In this document: positions 57,405 to 64,000 of the stretch, piece by piece
How the letters are laid out: every line of letters starts with the position of its first letter
Position numbering within the stretch: the stretch's first letter is position 1
NCBI RefSeq assembly: GCF_019602855.1
Contig: NZ_CP080767.1
Location: 2,852,001-2,916,000, forward strand
DNA length: 64,000 bases
Origin: Cupriavidus pinatubonensis
GTDB taxonomy: Bacteria > Pseudomonadota > Gammaproteobacteria > Burkholderiales > Burkholderiaceae
Reading direction: 5' to 3'
Position numbers and translations under genes: made by a program
The notes under the pieces: model-generated
The model's database searches: none
What the model was told of the DNA's origin: nothing
What the model saw: only the letters and a program-made list of their open reading frames with translations

Positions 57405-58247
57405 TCAGTCGGCGGCAACGCGCGCAATGTTGGCGCGCGCCGTGGCTTCGCAATCGGCGAAGGCGTCAGTTACGAACAGCCGTGGGCGCTGCGCGAGCGT
57501 GGACAGGAAGGCGGCACGGCGCTCCCGGAACGCCTGCATCAGCGGCTCGCCCGAAAGTCCGGTGTGCGCCGCCAGCAAGGCGCGGTTCTCTTCGAAGACG
57601 GCGAGGCTGTAGGCGTCGAAGTCCGCCGCAGGCACGGCGAGCCGGTACAGATCGAGATCGAGTACGAGCGCTGCATCCGCGACCGTGGCTGCATGGGTAT
57701 GCGTATCCAGCACGATCTGCGCGGCGAGTTGAACGATGCCGGCGTCGACACCGGGTGCCATCGTCGCGATCAGCGCGGCCGAAGCGGCTTCGTTATGTTC
57801 GCAACCGGGGATATACACGGCGTCATGGAACAACACCGCCAGCGCTTGGGCAGCGTTCAGCGCCACGCCGCGGATACGGGCTTGCTCGAACATCTCGAGC
57901 ACGTGTCGGCGGTCGTGGTAGTGCCGGTACGGCGCGTCGTACAGCGCGAGCACATCGAGCACCGCCTTGCGCGGCAGGAAATCGAGGCAAGCCAGCGCGG
58001 CCGGCCAGTCAGGCGCAAAGCGTGGCACCGTACCGTTCGACGTTGCTACCGGCTCGCTGAAGACATCGGCGGTACGCACCCACAGCAGCGAACGGTCGCG
58101 CATCGCTTCATACACGACAACGGGCGACAAGTCGGCTTCGAACCGGCCAAGGCCAACCACGGCATAGGCGCCGCCTTTGTAGTGCCGGTATGGCATGCCG
58201 GGAACGAGGTCGGGATCGCGGGGCAGTTCGGCGGGCGTGGATGTCAT
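57405..58247 (-). CDS. DUF1653-HD domain fusion protein
   Basis: A 280-residue protein joining two families. Residues about 15-70 are a DUF1653 domain (MPYRHYKGGAYAVVGLGRFE, VVVYEAMRDRSLLWVRTADV). Residues about 95-280 are an HD-type metal-dependent phosphohydrolase (YHDRRHVLEMF with H111/H115, VLFHDAVYIPG with H141-D142, then CEHNEAAS). DUF1653 is usually a stand-alone ~70-residue protein; its fusion to an HD enzyme suggests the former modulates or recruits substrate. Substrate unknown. The gene ends 25 bases upstream of the PAP2 start on the same strand. Confidence 0.85.
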   Translation of the reverse strand: MTSTPAELPRDPDLVPGMPYRHYKGGAYAVVGLGRFEADLSPVVVYEAMRDRSLLWVRTADVFSEPVATSNGTVPRFAPDWPAALACLDFLPRKAVLDVLALYDAPYRHYHDRRHVLEMFEQARIRGVALNAAQALAVLFHDAVYIPGCEHNEAASAALIATMAPGVDAGIVQLAAQIVLDTHTHAATVADAALVLDLDLYRLAVPAADFDAYSLAVFEENRALLAAHTGLSGEPLMQAFRERRAAFLSTLAQRPRLFVTDAFADCEATARANIARVAAD

Positions 58248-58321
58248 CGGCTGAGACCTCGGTGGTCCGGCCAGCATCAGGGCCGGTGAACGCGCGCCGG
58301 ATCACAGCAAATCCGGCGCAC

Positions 58322-58359
58322 AAAAAACAAAACCGACGCCTGCTTGCGCAGGAGTCGGT
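58322..58359 (-). terminator. intrinsic terminator after tRNA-Ser
   Basis: On the minus strand ACCGACTCCTGC pairs with GCAGGCGTCGGT (4-base loop, one mismatch) followed by TTTGTTTTTTG. Confidence 0.9.
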
Positions 58360-58418
58360 CTGAGTTTTACTACAGTCTTCTTGTCTGCCGGTGGTCGAAA
58401 CAGTCGGCAGCTTCTTGT

Positions 58419-58508
<90 letters not shown>

Positions 58509-58587
58509 GGTAACTTGGTCGCGTGCAGCGAAACCAAGATTATAGACAGGTTCCTGCAGCCCGCGCAAGAGCCTGGCATGCAGTTTT

Positions 58588-59943
<1,356 letters not shown>

Positions 59944-59993
59944 TTACTTCACCCGGCCCGGCTGCCGTACCCGATCAGCACGGACGAGCCGCC

Positions 59994-61334
59994 TTATTCC
60001 GCCGGTTTGCCCTTGGCCTTGTGCTCGCGGTGCCAGGCCGCGTCGAGTTCGCGCAGGTGGCGCAGCTTCTCGGCGATCTTGCCTTCCAGGCCGCGCGGTA
60101 CTGGCTGGTACCAGTCCTGCGCCTTGAGGTCGTCCGGGAAATAGTGCTCGCCGGCTGCATAGGCCTCGGGCTCGTCATGCGCGTAGCGGTAGGCGTGGCC
60201 GTAGCCGAGTTCCTTCATCAGCCGCGTGGGCGCGTTGCGCAGATGCACCGGCACCGCGCGCGACTTGTCCTTGGACACGAACGCGCGTGCCGCGTTGTAC
60301 GCGTTGTAGCCGGCGTTCGACTTGGGCGCCACGGCCAGGTAGATCAGTGCCTGTCCTAACGCCAGCTCGCCTTCGGGCGAACCGAGGCGCTCATAGGTCT
60401 CGGCGGCGTCCAGTGTGATCCGGGCGGCGCGCGGATCGGCCAGCCCGATGTCCTCCCACGCCATGCGCACGATACGCCGTGCGAGGTAGCGTGGATCCGC
60501 GCCGCCGTCGATCATGCGGCAGAACCAGTACAGCGCGGCGTCGGGGTCGGAGCCGCGCACCGACTTGTGCAGCGCGCTGATCTGATCGTAGAACGCATCC
60601 CCGCCCTTGTCGAAGCGGCGCAGGTTCTCGGACAGCGCGCTGCCCAGCAGAGCGGTATCGATCTCGGTCGCGCCTGCATTGCGTGCCGCGCGGACTACTA
60701 TCTCGATATTGTTCAGCAGCTTGCGGCCATCGCCATCGGCGGACGCCACGATCAGCTTGAGCGCCTCTTCCTGCCACGTGATACCGCCCAGCTCTTCGCT
60801 CGCGCGTTGCGCGAGCTGCGTGAGTTCGGCATCGTCGAGACTTTTCAGCACGTACACGGCCGCGCGCGACAGCAATGCGCCGTTGACCTCGAACGACGGA
60901 TTCTCGGTGGTCGCACCGATGAACGTGAACAGCCCGCTTTCCACGTGCGGCAGGAACGCGTCCTGCTGGCTCTTGTTGAAGCGGTGGACTTCATCGACGA
61001 ACACGAGCGTGCGGCGGCCATGCGCGCGAAACTGCTCGGCGCGCTCCACCGCCTCACGGATATCCTTCACACCGGACAGCACGGCCGACAGCGCGATGAA
61101 CTCGGCGTCGAACGCATCGGCCATCAGCCGCGCGAGCGTGGTCTTGCCCACGCCGGGCGGGCCCCACAGGATCATCGAGTGCGGCTCGCCGGACTCGAAC
61201 GCCACGCGCAGCGGCTTGCCCGCTCCGAGCAGGTGCTGCTGGCCGATCACCTCGTCGATATTGCGTGGACGCAGGCGCTCAGCAAGCGGTTGCCGGGAAC
61301 GGTCGGGAGAATCGGAAAACAACGTGTCCGCCAC
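59994..61334 (-). CDS. rarA: replication-associated recombination protein A
   Basis: A 446-residue AAA+ ATPase (MgsA/RarA) related to clamp loaders and RuvB, acting at stalled forks. Walker A GPPGVGKTT is at residues 58-66, Walker B is RTLVFVDEVHRFN, and the sensor region FIGATTENPSFEVNGALLSR is present. The C-terminal tetramerisation domain carries the conserved YGHAYRYAHDEPEAYAAGEH. It is followed by serS, the usual rarA-serS order. Confidence 0.96.
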   Translation of the reverse strand: MADTLFSDSPDRSRQPLAERLRPRNIDEVIGQQHLLGAGKPLRVAFESGEPHSMILWGPPGVGKTTLARLMADAFDAEFIALSAVLSGVKDIREAVERAEQFRAHGRRTLVFVDEVHRFNKSQQDAFLPHVESGLFTFIGATTENPSFEVNGALLSRAAVYVLKSLDDAELTQLAQRASEELGGITWQEEALKLIVASADGDGRKLLNNIEIVVRAARNAGATEIDTALLGSALSENLRRFDKGGDAFYDQISALHKSVRGSDPDAALYWFCRMIDGGADPRYLARRIVRMAWEDIGLADPRAARITLDAAETYERLGSPEGELALGQALIYLAVAPKSNAGYNAYNAARAFVSKDKSRAVPVHLRNAPTRLMKELGYGHAYRYAHDEPEAYAAGEHYFPDDLKAQDWYQPVPRGLEGKIAEKLRHLRELDAAWHREHKAKGKPAE

Positions 61335-61664
61335 GGTATTCAGGCCTCGAAAATCGCCAGCTGCAAGGCATCGGCGTGGTTGGCGCCAGCGGCGCCGGGG
61401 AACGTGAGAGTGTAGACCATTGTTCCGCCGCGCCGCGCGCAGACGCGGACAAGGCTCTTGCGGGGGGGCTGCTGACGCCCATGGGCCGCAGGATTCTGCG
61501 TGTTCTGATTTCCCTCAAGGTTCGCCCAGCGACGGCCGATATCCGGGCTTGGCCCGGCTCAGGATTCTTGCGGAATCCCGTCCGGGGACAACAGACAAGG
61601 CGGCGGGCGAGGCAGGCCGGATGTCGCTTCCCGCCACGCGGCTAACAAGATTGCCCGGGGAATT
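61335..61664. other. gene-free interval upstream of rarA
   Basis: A 330-base region between the divergent rarA and 61665 genes. It contains a GGCGCC-AGC-GGCGCC inverted repeat (61382-61396) but no convincing gene. Promoters for both flanking genes must lie here; none is obvious. Confidence 0.6.
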
Positions 61665-62339
61665 ATGCTGAAATATCACTTTCTGGTGTTCAAGATGAAC
61701 CGGCTTGTCGGCAAGGGCAAGCTCAGCAGCGTGGAGGAGGTTTCCCTGGCGGGCCAGCTGGCCGAAATGATCGACTCGCCGGACGCCGCGCAGCGCGTGC
61801 TCGCCGACCTGGCCGACCATGCCAATCCGCAGATCCGGCGCATCACGCTCAATGCCATCCGCCGCTCGCACCAGGTGAGCGCGCCCGCCCTGCCCGCCGT
61901 ACTGCTGCGCAGGATGGCGGACACCGAAGCACTGATCCGGCATGACGCCGTCTGGATCGTGCAGGACAACAAGATGGATGGCCCCGAACTGCGCGCCGCG
62001 CTGCGCCGCCTGGCCGGCAAGGTGCGGTTGCCGTGGGATGCGGAGCGGGCCCGCGCCAATCCGTCCGACGCGACTCTGATGGCCCAGGTGCGCGCCCGCG
62101 TCGCGCTCGACAAGCTGCTCGAAAAGAGCGCCGCCGAGCGCAATGCTGCGCTCGCCGCGGGGTTGCTGAATATCGGAAACGGCCAGCCCTATGCCGAAGG
62201 CACGGTGGGCCACAAGGGCGTGATGCAACGCGCGCTTCGGCGCAAGCAAGCTGGCCGAAGGCTCGACAGCAGCGTGAAACTCACTTTCCGGAAGGTCGAG
62301 CCGACCGAGGTAACCGGCAACAAGCGATTCCTTCTCTGA
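61665..62339 (+). CDS. hypothetical protein, HEAT-like helical
   Basis: A 224-residue protein of unknown function. It has an N-terminal basic/hydrophobic start (MLKYHFLVFKMNRLVGKGKL) and Ala/Leu-rich amphipathic helices through the middle (ADLADHANPQIRRITLNAIR, LRAALRRLAGK), resembling HEAT/ARM-type helical repeats. The C-terminus is basic (RRKQAGRRLDSSVKLTFRK). GGGGA precedes the ATG by 4 bases. It ends 3 bases from the convergent I78 gene. No reaction can be suggested. Confidence 0.65.
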   Translation: MLKYHFLVFKMNRLVGKGKLSSVEEVSLAGQLAEMIDSPDAAQRVLADLADHANPQIRRITLNAIRRSHQVSAPALPAVLLRRMADTEALIRHDAVWIVQDNKMDGPELRAALRRLAGKVRLPWDAERARANPSDATLMAQVRARVALDKLLEKSAAERNAALAAGLLNIGNGQPYAEGTVGHKGVMQRALRRKQAGRRLDSSVKLTFRKVEPTEVTGNKRFLL

Positions 62340-62342
62340 AAC

Positions 62343-62738
62343 CTAGCCGCGGCGCACCCACGCAACCTTGCCGGACGTGACGCCAAGCGTGCGGCGTTGC
62401 GGGTTGTAGTCCATGGTGCCCGGATACTGCTGGCCGTCGCGCTCGCCAAGACGCCAGGCGCAGCCTTGCAGCAGCACGATGGCCTCGGCCTCGGTCTTGC
62501 CGACCAGGATGTCGTCGCCCAGCTTGTCGGCCTGACAGCCTTCGGACGTGCCGCGCGCACCTTGCGGGCCAGTCGGGCTCTGCGTGGGACTTTGGATAGG
62601 GCTTGGGGACGAACCCTGCGCGGGACTGCCGGATGCGGCAGGTGGCGCGGGAGGCGCTGCACAGCCGACGCCCAGTGCGCCAAGGGTGGCTGCAAAGGCA
62701 AGCGTGTGCAGTGCACGGCGACGAAGCAGGGAGAACAT
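62343..62738 (-). CDS. I78 family peptidase inhibitor-like lipoprotein
   Basis: A 131-residue exported protein. The N-terminus is a lipoprotein signal (TLAFAATLGALGVGCAAP, lipid-attachment Cys at about residue 27), followed by a Pro/Ser/Gln linker and a C-terminal domain CQADKLGDDILVGKTEAEA, then WRLGERDGQQYPGTMDYN and RTLGVTSGKV that match the I78 peptidase inhibitor family. AAGGAAA precedes the ATG. It would sit in the envelope and may inhibit serine proteases (inferred from family). Confidence 0.8.
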   Translation of the reverse strand: MFSLLRRRALHTLAFAATLGALGVGCAAPPAPPAASGSPAQGSSPSPIQSPTQSPTGPQGARGTSEGCQADKLGDDILVGKTEAEAIVLLQGCAWRLGERDGQQYPGTMDYNPQRRTLGVTSGKVAWVRRG

Positions 62739-62969
62739 GTTCTTTTTCCTTGATCCGATGATCGCTGGCCGTCGCGATCTGTTTGTTTCGCGAGACCACA
62801 ATTCTGCGACAGGGCCCGTCGCGCGGGCATTCAGTTTCTTGGCAGGCCGATCTGAATCTTTTGGCAAACGCCAGCCTGCGCCGAAATCCCGGCAGTACCA
62901 TGGCACGCGCGACCGCGCCATACCGGCCGGCCGCCGAGCGCTTTTCCCACAGAACGGAGGCTGCCTGCC

Positions 62970-63143
62970 ATGGCCATCACCACCCGGGTTCGAAAGAAGA
63001 AGCAATACCGCAAAGCGGTACTCAGGCTGCGCGCCGCCATCAAGCGCGGCGATGAGGAAGCCATCCGCATCCGCCGCGAGCAGCTCAAGGCGCTGCCGGT
63101 GCCGCGCCAGCGCTACTTGCATGCACCCAGCGCAGCGACGTAA
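62970..63143 (+). CDS. very basic small protein (57 aa)
   Basis: A 57-residue open frame beginning MAITTRVRKKKQYRKAVLRL, with GGAGG about 9 bases upstream (62956-62960). Nearly a third of residues are Arg or Lys, and a long amphipathic helix (RAAIKRGDEEAIRIRREQ) spans the middle. It ends exactly one base before the convergent lipoprotein gene's stop. It is too short for most gene callers. A nucleic-acid-binding role is possible but not shown. Confidence 0.55.
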   Translation: MAITTRVRKKKQYRKAVLRLRAAIKRGDEEAIRIRREQLKALPVPRQRYLHAPSAAT

Positions 63144-63566
63144 TCAGCCCTTGGCGCGATCGACCAGCGTCTTCATGGCATCGGCGGGCAGCGGACCATG
63201 ACAAGTCCGCTCGCCGCCAGCTTCGCTGGTGACGAGCCAGACCCGCCCTGGCGAACTGGCGGGATGCAGCACCCACGCCGGGCCGCGCGCGCTGCTGCTC
63301 GGTGGCAAATCTTCGAGCACGCCGGTGCTGGCCGACTGAAGCATGACGGCGCACTCGTTCGCCGGCACGCGCGTCGCCGACAGGAACGCCGCGTTGCCAA
63401 GCACTTCGGGCAAGGCCGTGTCGGACGCCCGCAGGAAAGAATCGACATCGAACTTGCCGCTGGCCGTCGTTGCGCACGCGGACAAGCCAAGCGCGACCGC
63501 CATGCATACGGCAGCCACCGCGACACGGCGCGCGTCGCTGGACACCACGGGTTTCAGTGCGGACAT
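63144..63566 (-). CDS. hypothetical lipoprotein
   Basis: A 140-residue exported protein with a lipoprotein signal: VAVAAVCMAVALGLSACATT, lipobox LSAC with the lipidation Cys near residue 31. The mature part has SDTALPEVLGNAAFLSATRV, VPANECAVMLQSAS and a C-terminal ERTCHGPLPADAMKTLVDR. No domain is recognised. The start at 63566 has GAGAGG six bases upstream; an alternative ATG at 63578 overlaps the lolA stop (ATGA). It is co-directional with and directly downstream of lolA, so it is probably co-transcribed. Confidence 0.7.
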   Translation of the reverse strand: MSALKPVVSSDARRVAVAAVCMAVALGLSACATTASGKFDVDSFLRASDTALPEVLGNAAFLSATRVPANECAVMLQSASTGVLEDLPPSSSARGPAWVLHPASSPGRVWLVTSEAGGERTCHGPLPADAMKTLVDRAKG

Positions 63567-63574
63567 GGCGCCTC

Positions 63575-64000
63575 TCATTGCTTCATCACATCGGCGCCCT
63601 TGGGCACCGTGAACCGGAATGCATTCGCGGGCAGTTGCGGATTCTTCTGCATGGCCGAGAACGTCAGCAGCGTGGTGTTGCCGAACGCGTCGCGCAACTC
63701 CATCGCCTCCAGATTGCCGCCCTTGAAGCCAATACCGATCCGCTCGAACTGCGTGTCCTTCGACTTCGGCGTCAGCTCCAGCCACTCGACGCCGTCACGC
63801 GTCGGGCCGTTCTTGACCGTGAAATTCTTCTCGAGGTCATTGCTGCCGAACAGGATGGCTGCCGGACTCGAGCCCAATGCGCCGTCGAGCTTGCGCTCGG
63901 TGACCTGGTTCAGGTCCTTGTCGTAGATGTAGAGCGTCTGCCCGTCTGCCTGCAACAACTGCTCATAGGGCTTGGCATAGCGCCACGTGAACTTGCCCGG
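63575..64000 (-). CDS. lolA: outer-membrane lipoprotein carrier protein (partial, 5' end outside the window)
   Basis: The 3' 142 codons of a LolA protein, the periplasmic chaperone that ferries lipoproteins from LolCDE to LolB. The visible sequence has [36 protein letters not shown] and [20 protein letters not shown], matching LolA. The beginning is cut by the window edge. In related genomes ftsK-lolA-rarA-serS are contiguous; here several genes separate lolA and rarA. Confidence 0.9.
   Translation of the reverse strand, partial: PGKFTWRYAKPYEQLLQADGQTLYIYDKDLNQVTERKLDGALGSSPAAILFGSNDLEKNFTVKNGPTRDGVEWLELTPKSKDTQFERIGIGFKGGNLEAMELRDAFGNTTLLTFSAMQKNPQLPANAFRFTVPKGADVMKQ

Overview
The window is a contiguous stretch of high-GC chromosomal backbone from a betaproteobacterium of the Burkholderiaceae, most likely the Cupriavidus/Ralstonia lineage. 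Supporting evidence: a tmRNA encoding the betaproteobacterial tag ANDERYALAA, the gyrA-serC-pheA-hisC-tyrA-aroA-cmk-rpsA-ihfB gene order, an IHF-beta with a long Gly/Pro/Ser tail, GyrA with Thr83, and a tandem pair of cyanophycin synthetases. No phage, insertion sequence, integrase or CRISPR array was seen. Genus is an inference from gene content; no search was run.

Layout. 1-5 kb: TM2 membrane protein, LysR regulator, PA0069-type radical SAM protein with an Lrp/AsnC regulator, divergent from dadA (D-amino acid dehydrogenase). 5-13.3 kb: acyl-CoA dehydrogenase, etfBA, metNIQ methionine importer, crotonase-like protein and histone-deacetylase-like amidohydrolase. 13.4-18 kb: lytic transglycosylase and three LPS-core-type glycosyltransferases (GT9, GT8, GT9). 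18-26 kb (minus strand): cysM, uracil/xanthine-type permease, ComEA-like HhH protein, hldD, hldA, ugd, lapB, lapA, i.e. envelope precursor synthesis and LPS quality control. 26-39 kb (minus): ihfB, rpsA, cmk, aroA, tyrA, hisC, pheA, serC, a DUF2059 protein and gyrA, the mixed-function supraoperon, interrupted by one plus-strand DUF2061 gene with a Fur-like box. 39-42.4 kb: OmpA-family protein, ubiG, gph, ssrA (tmRNA), a small acidic hypothetical. 42.4-50.8 kb: cyanophycin locus (DUF1854 protein and ABC exporter on minus; cphA and cphA' on plus). 50.8-55 kb: cystine-type ABC permease and binding protein without an ATPase, a second DadA-like oxidase and a LysR regulator. 55-58.3 kb: CNNM/CorC-type protein, PAP2 phosphatase, DUF1653-HD fusion. 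58.4-64 kb: tRNA-Ser(CGA), serS, rarA, four small or poorly characterised genes, and the 3' part of lolA at the right edge.

The most interesting items are: (1) the cyanophycin locus, where the two CphA paralogs show reciprocal changes. The first keeps an HxxEH...E motif in its N domain but has an altered Mur-ligase centre; the second has canonical Mur motifs but lost the second His and the last Glu of the N-domain motif. The exporter carries an unusual N-terminal region with a zinc ribbon. (2) The gyrA/ompA intergenic region, where a perfect 13-bp hairpin and a distal 12-bp complementary element could form mutually exclusive RNA structures. (3) A terminator-like hairpin placed just before the serC start codon. 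(4) A Fur-box-controlled DUF2061 gene on the opposite strand inside the supraoperon. (5) A DUF1653-HD fusion and a 57-residue very basic protein.
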